NCBI GenBank assembly: GCA_018646605.1
Contig: JABGUL010000027.1
Span: 62,001-126,000 of the forward strand
DNA length: 64,000 bases
Origin: Flavobacteriaceae bacterium
GTDB lineage: Bacteria; Bacteroidota; Bacteroidia; Flavobacteriales; Flavobacteriaceae
Direction: 5' to 3'
Below are positions 1 through 7,512 of this stretch, in pieces; the first letter of the stretch is position 1; each line of letters starts with the position of its first letter. The translations under genes and the position numbers were made by a program. The notes beneath the pieces are model-generated. The model worked only from the letters and a program-made list of their open reading frames with translations. It made no database searches and had not been told where the DNA came from.

Positions 1-688
1 AAACTTCCTGAAAAATGTCTTTAAAACGCCCATCATATGCTTTTAGAATGGTGTTTTTTGTAGATAAATACAAAGGCCATCCTTTGGTTAAGGCTTGATT
101 CATACAAGAACGCGCAAAACCATAGATAGAAGAATCTATATTGTACATGGACATAGCTACACCGTTTTCTTGGAAATGATAAACATCCCATGTTTTCGGA
201 GTCCCACCATCATCGGGAGTAAAAGTCATCGTTAATTTTCCTTTTCCAGTGGTTACCGTATCAGCTGCCTTATATTGATCTCCAAAGGCATGTCGTCCGA
301 TACAGATGGGTTTTGTCCAACCTTGGACATACCGTGGTACGTTTTTCATTATAATGGGTTCTCTAAAAACCGTTCCTCCTACAATATTTCTAATGGTTCC
401 ATTGGGAGAACGCCACATGTTGGAGAGGTTGAATTCAGTAACACGATCTTCATCGGGTGTTATTGTAGCACATTTGATACCTACATGGTGTTCTTTAATA
501 GCATTAGCTGCTTGAATTGTAATTTTATCTTCAGTAGCGTCTCTAGAGGTTACAGATAAATCATAATAGATAATCTTTAAATCTAAGTATGGAAGTATAA
601 GTTGATCTTTAATGAATTTCCAGATGATTCTTGTCATCTCATCTCCATCCATTTCTACAACTGGATTTACAACTTTAATTTTTGACAT
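1..688 (-). CDS. icd: NADP-dependent isocitrate dehydrogenase, partial (C-terminus beyond window)
   Basis: Oxidises isocitrate to 2-oxoglutarate with NADP in the TCA cycle. Only the first 229 codons are in the window; the dimeric (eukaryote-like) family is about 400 residues, so a little under half is missing to the left. The reading frame is open from ATG at 688 to the window edge. Family hallmarks visible are [18 protein letters not shown] near residue 6, the substrate-binding SPNGTIRN at 94-101 and GGTVFRE at 104-110. It follows rplS on the same strand but is separated from it by a strong terminator and has its own -7 element, so it is probably transcribed alone. Confidence 0.95.
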   Translation of the reverse strand, partial: MSKIKVVNPVVEMDGDEMTRIIWKFIKDQLILPYLDLKIIYYDLSVTSRDATEDKITIQAANAIKEHHVGIKCATITPDEDRVTEFNLSNMWRSPNGTIRNIVGGTVFREPIIMKNVPRYVQGWTKPICIGRHAFGDQYKAADTVTTGKGKLTMTFTPDDGGTPKTWDVYHFQENGVAMSMYNIDSSIYGFARSCMNQALTKGWPLYLSTKNTILKAYDGRFKDIFQEV

Positions 689-712
689 GCGAGTTTAAAT
701 TTGTTTCGGGTG

Positions 713-720
713 CAAATATA
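713..720 (-). promoter_or_regulatory. -7 element of icd
   Basis: TATATTTG matches the Bacteroidetes -7 consensus TAnnTTTG exactly and lies 24 bases before the icd ATG. No convincing -33 TTTG is seen. Confidence 0.55.
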
Positions 721-760
721 AGTGCTACAGTTTATTTTTTAGGTAGAATTAAGTAATAAA

Positions 761-799
761 AAAACCGCTAAACACTAGATTCAAGTGGTTAGCGGTTTT
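761..799 (-). terminator. Terminator after rplS
   Basis: Long hairpin: AAAACCGCTAAACAC pairs with GTGGTTAGCGGTTTT with one mismatch and a 9-base loop. On the minus strand the stem is followed by a run of seven T, so it ends rplS transcription before icd. Confidence 0.85.
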
Positions 800-818
800 A
801 AATTAGGTTAAACCCTGA

Positions 819-1175
819 TTAAGAATCCATTCTGGCTTCTTTGATACGAGCTTTTTTACCTCTTAATTGTTTGAAGTAGTAAATACGTGAACGACGTACT
901 TTACCTTTTTTATTTACTTCGATTTTTTCTAATGTAGGGAGGTTTAATGGAAAGATACGTTCAACACCTACAGTTCCTGACATTTTTCTAATTGTAAAGG
1001 TTTTTGATAAACCTTGCCCTTTAATTTGAATTACTACCCCTTTAAAAAACTGAGTACGTACTTTTTCTCCTTCTCGGATTTGGTAGTAAACCGTTAAGGT
1101 ATCTCCAGCATCAAACTTTGGAAATTCTTTCTTTTCGATGAATTCGTTTTGTACAAAATTGATTAACGCTTCCAT
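819..1175 (-). CDS. rplS: 50S ribosomal protein L19 (bL19)
   Basis: Structural protein of the large ribosomal subunit at the 30S-50S interface. The 118 residues match the normal family length, with the characteristic FPKFDAGDTLTVYYQI near the N-terminus, RTQFFKGVVIQIKG in the middle and KKGKVRRSRIYYFKQLRGK towards the C-terminus. ATG at 1175 is the only reasonable start. The gene has its own complete promoter (1245-1275), a structured leader and a terminator, so it is a single-gene transcript although trmD lies upstream on the same strand, as in many bacteria. Confidence 0.97.
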   Translation of the reverse strand: MEALINFVQNEFIEKKEFPKFDAGDTLTVYYQIREGEKVRTQFFKGVVIQIKGQGLSKTFTIRKMSGTVGVERIFPLNLPTLEKIEVNKKGKVRRSRIYYFKQLRGKKARIKEARMDS

Positions 1176-1200
1176 ATTATGTTTTTATTGAGTTGGAAAA

Positions 1201-1233
1201 GACAACATTCACGATTTTCGTCAGAGGTTGTTC
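1201..1233 (-). promoter_or_regulatory. Hairpin in the rplS leader
   Basis: In the roughly 65-base untranslated leader, ACAAC pairs with GTTGT (outer stem) and ACGA with TCGT (inner stem, AAA loop), separated by an asymmetric internal loop. It could be a ribosomal-protein autoregulatory leader; this is inferred from position and shape only. Confidence 0.35.
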
Positions 1234-1244
1234 ATTTCGTGGTG

Positions 1245-1275
1245 CAAAATTAAACTTTATTTTGAAGTAGGCAAC
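1245..1275 (-). promoter_or_regulatory. rplS promoter (-33/-7)
   Basis: -33 GTTG at 1272-1275 and -7 TAATTTTG at 1245-1252, separated by 19 bases, the canonical Bacteroidetes spacing. Transcription should start near 1238. Confidence 0.7.
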
Positions 1276-1289
1276 TTGATTATCAAAAA

Positions 1290-1664
1290 TTAATAGACAC
1301 TATCAACTCCACTCACTTTGGTGACGTGACATCCATCTGACTTAATCTCAAAGACTTCACGTATAGGGTTTGCAGTTCTTTCACCCACAAAAATAAGTTG
1401 TTCTGTACTATCCCGTTCTAAACTAGACACTAAATTATCATTTACAATTGGGTAATAATTCTCAAAATAGGATTCAATTTTGAGGGTGTCTGAGGTCTTG
1501 GGACGAAGCGTATAATAGTTAGTTGGTGCATCACCCATTATTTGGATTGTGATTGTTACGAATTGTTCTGTGCAAATAAGAAACTCATCCTCTTGGGATT
1601 TAAGGTTGTTTTTCACACAGGATGAAATGATTATAAGCAGAATTATAAGTACTGTGATTTTCAT
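1290..1664 (-). CDS. Small putative lipoprotein, function unknown
   Basis: A 124-residue protein beginning MKITVLIILLIIISSC, a typical lipoprotein signal with the lipobox cysteine at residue 16. The rest is soluble, beta-rich in appearance, with two further cysteines (one near FLICTEQF, one near DGCHV). The frame stays open 23 codons upstream inside trmD, but the ATG at 1664, one base after the trmD stop, is followed directly by the signal peptide and is the likely start. It is apparently co-transcribed with trmD. No family was recognised. Confidence 0.75.
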   Translation of the reverse strand: MKITVLIILLIIISSCVKNNLKSQEDEFLICTEQFVTITIQIMGDAPTNYYTLRPKTSDTLKIESYFENYYPIVNDNLVSSLERDSTEQLIFVGERTANPIREVFEIKSDGCHVTKVSGVDSVY

Positions 1665-1665
1665 T

Positions 1666-2340
1666 TTATTCAAGTAAATCTGGGCGTAATTTTTGAGTTC
1701 TTTCCAGTGCTTTTTGGTCTCTCCACTCTTCAACCTTTGGTGTATTCCCTGAGGTTAATATTTCGGGTACTTCCCACTCTTTATATTTGGCAGGACGCGT
1801 ATAAATTGGGGGTGCTAATAGGTTGTCTTGGAAACTATCGGTCAATGCAGAAGATTCGTCTCCAAGCACACCAGGCACAAGTCGGATGACACTGTCACAA
1901 AAAATAGCTGCGGCTAACTCTCCACCAGAGAGTACAAAGTCACCAATAGAAATTTCATGGGTAATTAGGTGATCCCTAACACGTTGATCTACTCCTTTGT
2001 AATGTCCACACAAAAGAATAATGTTATTAAGTGTGGAGTAATGGTTTGCTGCCTTTTGGTTTAGTGTTTTTCCGTCTGGTGTAAGATAAATGATTGCATC
2101 ATAATCTCTTTTCTTTTTAAGAGCTTCAAGGCAACGATCTATGGGTTCAATCATCATGACCATGCCGGCTCCTCCACCAAAGGGATAATCATCTACTTGT
2201 TTTTGTTTATGGGTACTGTAGGTTCTTAGATCATGAAAATGAACTTGTGCAATCCCAGATTCTAAAGCTCTTTTTAGAATAGATACTTCAAAAGGACTTT
2301 TTAAAAGTTCTGGAAAAAGCGTGATAATGTCAATTCGCAT
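1666..2340 (-). CDS. trmD: tRNA (guanine-37-N1)-methyltransferase
   Basis: Methylates G37 next to the anticodon, using S-adenosylmethionine, and prevents +1 frameshifting. The 224 residues are normal for the family. Signatures are [11 protein letters not shown] at the N-terminus, [14 protein letters not shown] near 50-63, [16 protein letters not shown] and the trefoil-knot SAM loop [16 protein letters not shown] near 130-145. The only gene behind it is a small lipoprotein; rplS next in line has its own promoter. Confidence 0.97.
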   Translation of the reverse strand: MRIDIITLFPELLKSPFEVSILKRALESGIAQVHFHDLRTYSTHKQKQVDDYPFGGGAGMVMMIEPIDRCLEALKKKRDYDAIIYLTPDGKTLNQKAANHYSTLNNIILLCGHYKGVDQRVRDHLITHEISIGDFVLSGGELAAAIFCDSVIRLVPGVLGDESSALTDSFQDNLLAPPIYTRPAKYKEWEVPEILTSGNTPKVEEWRDQKALERTQKLRPDLLE

Positions 2341-2361
2341 GAAAATTAAATTAGATTAAAG

Positions 2362-2369
2362 CAAAAATA
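2362..2369 (-). promoter_or_regulatory. -7 element of trmD
   Basis: TATTTTTG fits TAnnTTTG and lies 21 bases before the trmD ATG, abutting the upstream terminator hairpin. No clear -33. Confidence 0.45.
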
Positions 2370-2401
2370 GAAAAAGTCACAGCAGCACTGTGACTTTTTC
2401 T
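2369..2401 (-). terminator. Terminator after the HtrA protease gene
   Basis: Perfect 14-base stem AGAAAAAGTCACAG / CTGTGACTTTTTCT with a 5-base loop, in the gap between the protease stop and the trmD start. Confidence 0.75.
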
Positions 2402-2416
2402 ATAAAGGTTGAAGAA

Positions 2417-3808
2417 TTAATACTCCAGTGATATTCTTTCCTTTTCTCCTGAGGGATTTAAAAAAAGAATACTTTCTAGATCATTTACTTTAATGTTTTG
2501 AACATCTTTTAGTTTACTGACTTCTTTGTCATTAATTTCTAAAATGACAAAGCCATTGTCAATACCTTTTTGGTAAAGCCAGCGATTGTTCATATTGGAA
2601 ATGTATAGACCCTTTTCGGTTAAATATTCGTTTTTTTGATCTGGCGTTAGTTCTCTAACTTCCATCAAAAAGAAATTGGCTCTATTGATTTTTTCCAAAC
2701 GGACTTTAACTTTATTTTCTTTTCCATTACGATTATAGATGATGTTTACTTCTTCTCCTGGGCGTTTACTGGCTAGGTATCCTGATAAATCAGCAAATTT
2801 ATTTATTGAAATTTCATCTACGCTTTTGATAATATCATTCGGTTTAAGTCCAGCAAGATCTGCACCTAAACCTTCTTCGAGGTCGGTTATGTAGAAGCCT
2901 TCTGTTTCCTTAACCTCAAATCGCTCAGCCATTTCAGAATTTAATGCTTGCCCCATAACCCCCAAAAGACCCTGTTGTACATCACCAAATTCAATTATGT
3001 CTTCAAAAACTTTTCGAGCTACATTGCTTGGAACTGCAAAGGAATAGCCAACAAATCCTCCTGATACTGAAGTGATAGCCGTATTAATACCAATAAGCTC
3101 ACCTCTTGTATTGACTAAAGCGCCCCCACTATTTCCTTGATTTACCGCTGCATCGGTCTGGAGGTACCATTCATTTTTTCTATCTTTTTGATTCAAGTCC
3201 CTTGCTTTTGCACTTATAATACCTGCTGTTACTGTTGAATTTAAATTAAAAGGATTTCCAACGGCAAGAACCCATTCTCCAATTTTTGTACTGTCTGAAT
3301 TTCCAAAAAATACATAGGGTAATTTCTGATCTGTATTTATTTTAAGGACAGCAATATCACTGCTTGGGTCAGATCCAACTACAGTTGCTTGATAGGTTTT
3401 ATTGTCATTGGTTGTAATTTCAATTTCAGAATTATTTTCAATGACATGATGGTTTGTAATAATATATCCATTTGGAGAAATAATAACCCCCGAACCCGTT
3501 CCAATACGATCAGGCAATTCGTCATCCCCATAGAAATAGCGATAAAATGCGGGAAGATCGGATGAGGATGAACTCGTGTTTTTAACATGAACTACCGCAT
3601 GTACAGTTTTTTCTGCAGCTACTGTAAAATCAGTTAGTTCAGCAGCTACATTTCCAGAGTTATAGGTATAATTTGCTGGAATTAAACTAGCCCCTACGTT
3701 TCCTTTAATGATTTCTTCAGAAGCGGGTTGAAAATAAAAGTCATAAATAAAAATGCTGAGAACAGCACTTCCAAGTGCAATACTAAGGGTTTTAATAAAT
3801 GATTTCAT
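2417..3808 (-). CDS. degQ: HtrA/DegQ-family periplasmic serine protease
   Basis: Periplasmic quality-control protease/chaperone. An N-terminal membrane anchor or signal (about residues 5-25) is followed by a trypsin-like domain with the catalytic triad His121 (TNHHV), Asp151 (SSDIAVLK) and Ser227 (QGNSGGAL). A PDZ domain lies near residues 265-355 (GLLGVMGQAL, GLKPNDIIKS) and a second, weaker PDZ-like region reaches the C-terminus. At 463 residues it has the usual size for a two-PDZ HtrA of Bacteroidetes. It is transcribed alone from a -7 element at 3825-3832 and ended by a strong hairpin. DegP, DegQ and DegS cannot be told apart from sequence alone. Confidence 0.93.
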   Translation of the reverse strand: MKSFIKTLSIALGSAVLSIFIYDFYFQPASEEIIKGNVGASLIPANYTYNSGNVAAELTDFTVAAEKTVHAVVHVKNTSSSSSDLPAFYRYFYGDDELPDRIGTGSGVIISPNGYIITNHHVIENNSEIEITTNDNKTYQATVVGSDPSSDIAVLKINTDQKLPYVFFGNSDSTKIGEWVLAVGNPFNLNSTVTAGIISAKARDLNQKDRKNEWYLQTDAAVNQGNSGGALVNTRGELIGINTAITSVSGGFVGYSFAVPSNVARKVFEDIIEFGDVQQGLLGVMGQALNSEMAERFEVKETEGFYITDLEEGLGADLAGLKPNDIIKSVDEISINKFADLSGYLASKRPGEEVNIIYNRNGKENKVKVRLEKINRANFFLMEVRELTPDQKNEYLTEKGLYISNMNNRWLYQKGIDNGFVILEINDKEVSKLKDVQNIKVNDLESILFLNPSGEKERISLEY

Positions 3809-3824
3809 AGTTTATATTTTTTTT

Positions 3825-3832
3825 CAAAATTA
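3825..3832 (-). promoter_or_regulatory. -7 element of the HtrA protease gene
   Basis: TAATTTTG matches TAnnTTTG, 16 bases upstream of the ATG; no clear -33. Confidence 0.5.
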
Positions 3833-3980
3833 TATATTTTAAGGAACATTAAAATGCATTTAACGACCCTTTAACACCTTGATAACTATTTTTTCAAAGA
3901 AATATTGAAGTTAATGAATCGTTGTTTTTTTATTATGAATCTCTTCTGATGGATGTAAATAAACAAATAAAAAATTCATG

Positions 3981-3988
3981 TACTTTTG
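3981..3988 (+). promoter_or_regulatory. -7 element of dapF, very close to the ATG
   Basis: TACTTTTG matches TAnnTTTG. Only six bases separate it from the dapF ATG, so the transcript would begin at or next to the start codon (leaderless). Confidence 0.55.
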
Positions 3989-3994
3989 GGGTCT

Positions 3995-4780
3995 ATGGAG
4001 ATTAAATTTAACAAATATCATGGTGCGGGTAATGACTTTATTATTATTGATAACCGATCAGGAAATTTTGACTTAATTTCAACTACTCAAATACAATTTT
4101 TGTGTAACAGATTTAAGGGTATTGGAGCGGATGGTGTTATTTTTATTGAAACCCATGAAACTTGGGATTTTGAAATGCGCTACTTTAATTCCGATGGGAA
4201 CCTAAGTTCTATGTGCGGAAATGGGGGAAGATGTGCAGTTGCCTACGCATTTAAACACAGTATAATTTCAAAAGAAACAAAATTTTTAGCGGTGGATGGT
4301 CTTCATAAGGCAGAACTTATTACTGCAGATAATATTCGACTTCAAATGAAGAATGTAGATCGTTTGATTCAAAAAGGGAATACAATAATTACCGATACAG
4401 GCTCACCTCATTTTGTTGTTTTACTAGACGATATTGAACCTTTAAATGTGAAGCAAGATGGGGCTGCAATTCGTTATTCAGATGCTTTTAAGGAAGAGGG
4501 TGTCAATGTTAATTTTATAGCGAAAGAAGGCCCACAGAGTTATGCTATAAGAACCTATGAGCGAGGGGTAGAAAATGAGACTCTTGCCTGCGGAACGGGT
4601 GCTGTAGCAGGAGCTTTAGCAATGCATTATTTAGGTAACACCGAAAAGTCTACCCAAATTTTAATGAAAGCTCTAGGTGGAAATTTAATTATTGATTTTG
4701 AAGTTGCAGAACAAGGCTACAAGAATGTTTTTTTACAAGGTCCTGCTACTTTTGTTTTTTCAGGAATAATTTCATTATGA
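3995..4780 (+). CDS. dapF: Diaminopimelate epimerase
   Basis: Converts LL- to meso-diaminopimelate for lysine and peptidoglycan synthesis. The 261-residue protein has the two catalytic cysteines: Cys74 in MCGNGGR and Cys199 in LACGTGA. The N-terminal KYHGAGNDFI is typical. A TTG nine bases earlier would add three residues, but ATG at 3995 is the normal N-terminus of the family. The following acetyltransferase overlaps it by ATGA, starting an operon of three genes with mltG. Confidence 0.96.
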   Translation: MEIKFNKYHGAGNDFIIIDNRSGNFDLISTTQIQFLCNRFKGIGADGVIFIETHETWDFEMRYFNSDGNLSSMCGNGGRCAVAYAFKHSIISKETKFLAVDGLHKAELITADNIRLQMKNVDRLIQKGNTIITDTGSPHFVVLLDDIEPLNVKQDGAAIRYSDAFKEEGVNVNFIAKEGPQSYAIRTYERGVENETLACGTGAVAGALAMHYLGNTEKSTQILMKALGGNLIIDFEVAEQGYKNVFLQGPATFVFSGIISL

Positions 4781-5289
4781 ATTTAGAATCAATTTTCTTG
4801 AGAGCCCTTGAGCCAAGAGATCTAGATGTTTTGTTTGAAATCGAAAACGAAAATGAATTTTGGAAATACTCAAACCGAACAGAACCTTTTTCAAAAAATG
4901 TGTTACGAAACTATATTGAACAGCAACATCAAGATATTTTTGAAGTAAAACAAAAGCGTTTCGTTCTTTCGGATGCAAATAGTAATGTTTTAGGTTTTGT
5001 TGATCTTTTCGATTTCGAACCTATCCACAGAAGGGTAGGAGTTGGGATCGTTGTGCATCAGACAAAGCGAGGATTAGGTCTAGGTAAAAAGGGACTTATG
5101 CTTTTGGATTTACATTGTAAGACTCATTTAAATATACATTGTTTATATGCTAATATTGCCGCAGAAAACAAAACAAGTTTACGTATTTTTGAACATTGTG
5201 GATATGAAAAAGTAGGAATTAAAAAGGCTTGGAATTTTTACCAAGGTGCTTTTCATGATGAATTTCTTTATCAAAAATTATTTGACTGA
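4777..5289 (+). CDS. GNAT-family N-acetyltransferase (RimJ/SpeG-like)
   Basis: Predicted acetyl-CoA-dependent N-acetyltransferase of 170 residues. The N-terminus FLRALEPRDLDVLFEIENEN and the acetyl-CoA loop VVHQTKRGLGLGKKGLMLL (motif A, R/QxxGxG) are clear, followed by YANIAAENKTSLRIFEHCGY (motif B). The family includes RimJ, RimL and SpeG; the substrate cannot be told from sequence. The start overlaps the dapF stop by ATGA and the stop overlaps the mltG ATG by one base, so translation is probably coupled. Confidence 0.88.
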   Translation: MNLESIFLRALEPRDLDVLFEIENENEFWKYSNRTEPFSKNVLRNYIEQQHQDIFEVKQKRFVLSDANSNVLGFVDLFDFEPIHRRVGVGIVVHQTKRGLGLGKKGLMLLDLHCKTHLNIHCLYANIAAENKTSLRIFEHCGYEKVGIKKAWNFYQGAFHDEFLYQKLFD

Positions 5290-6332
5290 TGTACAAGAAG
5301 AAAATTTTAGTTTGGATTAGTCTAATAGGGGTGGTAATTGGTTCTTATTTTGTCTATAATTTTTATGTAACTTTTTTTTGGGATAATACTGTTTTTGAAA
5401 ATGATTCTTCTTTTGTTTTTATTGACCGAGATGATACCATAGATTCACTTCAAGTCCAATTGAATCCATTATTAAAATCTACTTCTAATTTTCGAGTAGC
5501 AGCAGATAAAAAGGGATATTCAAAAAATGTTAAACCTGGGAAATACAGATTACTGAAGGGATTAGGGAACAATGAAATTATCAATCTTCTTCGCTCCAAA
5601 CGTCTAGCTGTTAAAGTAGTGTTTAATAATCAAGAACGTCTTGAAGATCTTGCAGGGCGGATATCACAACAAATAGATGCCGATAGCATCAGTTTATTAT
5701 CTGCTTTTTACGATACTGAATTTTTAAGCGAAAATGGTTTTACTCGTGATAATGCTTTAACGCTGTATTTACCAAATTCTTATGACTTTTTCTGGGATAC
5801 CTCTGCTGAGGATTTCAGAAAAAAAATGCTTTCTTATTATAATCGTTTTTGGAATGATTCAAGAAGAGCAAAGGCAGCAACTCTAGGATTAAAACCACAG
5901 GAGGTTTCAATTTTAGCTTCTATTGTTCAAAAGGAATCACCTAAAAGAGATGAGCAAGCTCGAGTTGCTGGAGCATATTTAAATCGGCTAAAAAAAGGAA
6001 TGAAATTGCAGGCTGATCCAACCGTAATCTTTGCAATGAAAAAAGCTTCAGGTGATTTTAATCAAGTCATTAAAAGGGTACTCTACAAGGATTTAAGACT
6101 AAAGTCTCCTTACAATACCTATAAGTCGAAAGGGTTACCTCCAGGGCCTATTGTAATGCCTGATTTATCCACTATTGAAGCTGTTTTAAATCCAGAGAAA
6201 CATTCGTACATATATTTTGTTGCTGATCCTTCCAAACCAGGGTATCATATGTTTGCGAAAAACCTAATTGAGCATAATAGGAATAAAAAAATCTATGTAA
6301 ACTGGATTAATCAAAAGAAAATATTCCGCTAA
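5289..6332 (+). CDS. mltG: Endolytic murein transglycosylase MltG (YceG-like)
   Basis: Inner-membrane lytic transglycosylase that cuts nascent glycan strands and is thought to end their polymerisation. A single N-terminal membrane helix (about residues 6-27) precedes a periplasmic domain with a LysM-like part and the YceG catalytic domain. The active-site glutamate is Glu216 in ASIVQKES; the conserved QADPTVIFA and SPYNTYKSKGLPPGPI follow. Length 347 is normal. The stop codon overlaps that of the convergent methylase gene in CTAA. Confidence 0.93.
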   Translation: MYKKKILVWISLIGVVIGSYFVYNFYVTFFWDNTVFENDSSFVFIDRDDTIDSLQVQLNPLLKSTSNFRVAADKKGYSKNVKPGKYRLLKGLGNNEIINLLRSKRLAVKVVFNNQERLEDLAGRISQQIDADSISLLSAFYDTEFLSENGFTRDNALTLYLPNSYDFFWDTSAEDFRKKMLSYYNRFWNDSRRAKAATLGLKPQEVSILASIVQKESPKRDEQARVAGAYLNRLKKGMKLQADPTVIFAMKKASGDFNQVIKRVLYKDLRLKSPYNTYKSKGLPPGPIVMPDLSTIEAVLNPEKHSYIYFVADPSKPGYHMFAKNLIEHNRNKKIYVNWINQKKIFR

Positions 6333-7057
6333 AATGAACCTTCAATTATAAAAACACAAGGTCTTTTGATAAGATCGGGTTTGACTTTTTTCCATTTTTT
6401 TACAGGTAGGGTTAGTGTAAATTCAGAATTTAAGCTCAGGTCACATCCCACAAAAAGTAGTGTATTGGGATCTAAAGTTTTTAAAAAATCTTTAAATAAT
6501 GATTCGCTTCTATAAGGAGTCTCTATAAAAAGTTGTGCTTGATTTTCACGAAAAGCCTTTTTTTCATATTTAGCAATACTTTGATTGCGTTGTTTTTGTT
6601 CAATTGGAAGATAGCCGTTAAACGCAAAACTTTGACCGTTCATTCCTGAAGCCATAAGTGCTAATATAAGAGAGGAGGGTCCTGTCAAAGGTTTTACAGT
6701 AATCCCTAATCGATGTGCTTTTGAAACGATAACTGCTCCTGGATCTGCTATTCCTGGGCAACCAGCATCAGAAAAAAGACCCATTGAGATTCCTGACTTA
6801 CAGGGATCCAGATAACTTTCCATTTCTTCGGAGGTTGTGTATTTATTGAGTGGGTAAAGTGTTATTTTATCTTGATTTTTGTTAGGAGTGATTCTCTTTA
6901 TAAACTGCCGTGCGGCTTTTTCGTTTTCAATAATAAAGTGTTTGTGCTCTTCCATTACTTTTTTTACCGACAGTGGAAGTACTTCAAGAGGGGAATTGTC
7001 TCCAAGTGGAGTTGGTATCAAATAAAGAACCCCCATAGGAGTTATATTCTCATTCAT
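6329..7057 (-). CDS. Tetrapyrrole-methylase-fold SAM methyltransferase, RsmI-like paralogue
   Basis: The 242-residue protein has the RsmI (16S rRNA 2'-O-methyltransferase) architecture: GVLYLIPTPLGD at the start, the SAM loop GLFSDAGCPGIADPG near 93-107 and GITVKPLTGPSSLILALMASG near 118-138. It departs from canonical RsmI: the PTPIGN loop reads PTPLGD and the EDTR motif is replaced by ENEKAARQF. Bacteroidetes carry such a divergent homologue as well as a canonical RsmI, so the target RNA is uncertain. ATG at 7057 overlaps the phosphatase stop by eight bases; Met8 at 7036 is a possible alternative start. Confidence 0.8.
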   Translation of the reverse strand: MNENITPMGVLYLIPTPLGDNSPLEVLPLSVKKVMEEHKHFIIENEKAARQFIKRITPNKNQDKITLYPLNKYTTSEEMESYLDPCKSGISMGLFSDAGCPGIADPGAVIVSKAHRLGITVKPLTGPSSLILALMASGMNGQSFAFNGYLPIEQKQRNQSIAKYEKKAFRENQAQLFIETPYRSESLFKDFLKTLDPNTLLFVGCDLSLNSEFTLTLPVKKWKKVKPDLIKRPCVFIIEGSF

Positions 7058-7499
7058 TTTCTAAAGATTTAACAATTCGATCACATGCATCCTCTAGCAA
7101 TGTAAAACAATTTTGAAAACCTTCTGGTCCTCCGTAGTAAGGATCTGGGACTTCCTCTTGATCGTTCAAGATGAAATTTATTTTTTTTAGTTCTTCCTCT
7201 GAAGCTGCTTTGGCGATAATTGCATTATAATTACTTCGATCCATAACGAAAATATGAGAAAATTCTTTGAAGTCTGATAAAGAAAATTGTCTCGCCTTCT
7301 GTTGGCTTATATCAATACCATGTTTTTTTGCGACAGCAATACTTCTCGGATCGGGTGAGTTTCCAACATGATAGGCTTCTGTTCCAGCAGAATCAACGGA
7401 AATAGTTAATCCTTTTAGTTTTGATTCAAGAATACCTTGCGCAAGGGGTGAACGACAAATGTTACCCAAACAAACCATGAGTACTTTTGTGTGGTCCAT
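7050..7499 (-). CDS. Low-molecular-weight protein-tyrosine phosphatase
   Basis: Cytoplasmic phosphatase of 149 residues. The P-loop CLGNICRS has nucleophile Cys10 and Arg16; the general acid is Asp119 in VPDPYYGG. DSAGTEAYHVGNSPDPRS and HIFVMDRSN are standard family features. Homologues act on tyrosine kinases of exopolysaccharide export or on small phosphoesters. It lies between dnaA and the RsmI-like gene on the same strand, 13 bases after dnaA, probably in one operon. Confidence 0.93.
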   Translation of the reverse strand: MDHTKVLMVCLGNICRSPLAQGILESKLKGLTISVDSAGTEAYHVGNSPDPRSIAVAKKHGIDISQQKARQFSLSDFKEFSHIFVMDRSNYNAIIAKAASEEELKKINFILNDQEEVPDPYYGGPEGFQNCFTLLEDACDRIVKSLENE

Positions 7500-7512
7500 A
7501 AAAAAAAAGGTT

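Noticed and set aside
275-559. Plus-strand frame inside icd
   Set aside because: It is antisense to a well-matched isocitrate dehydrogenase frame.
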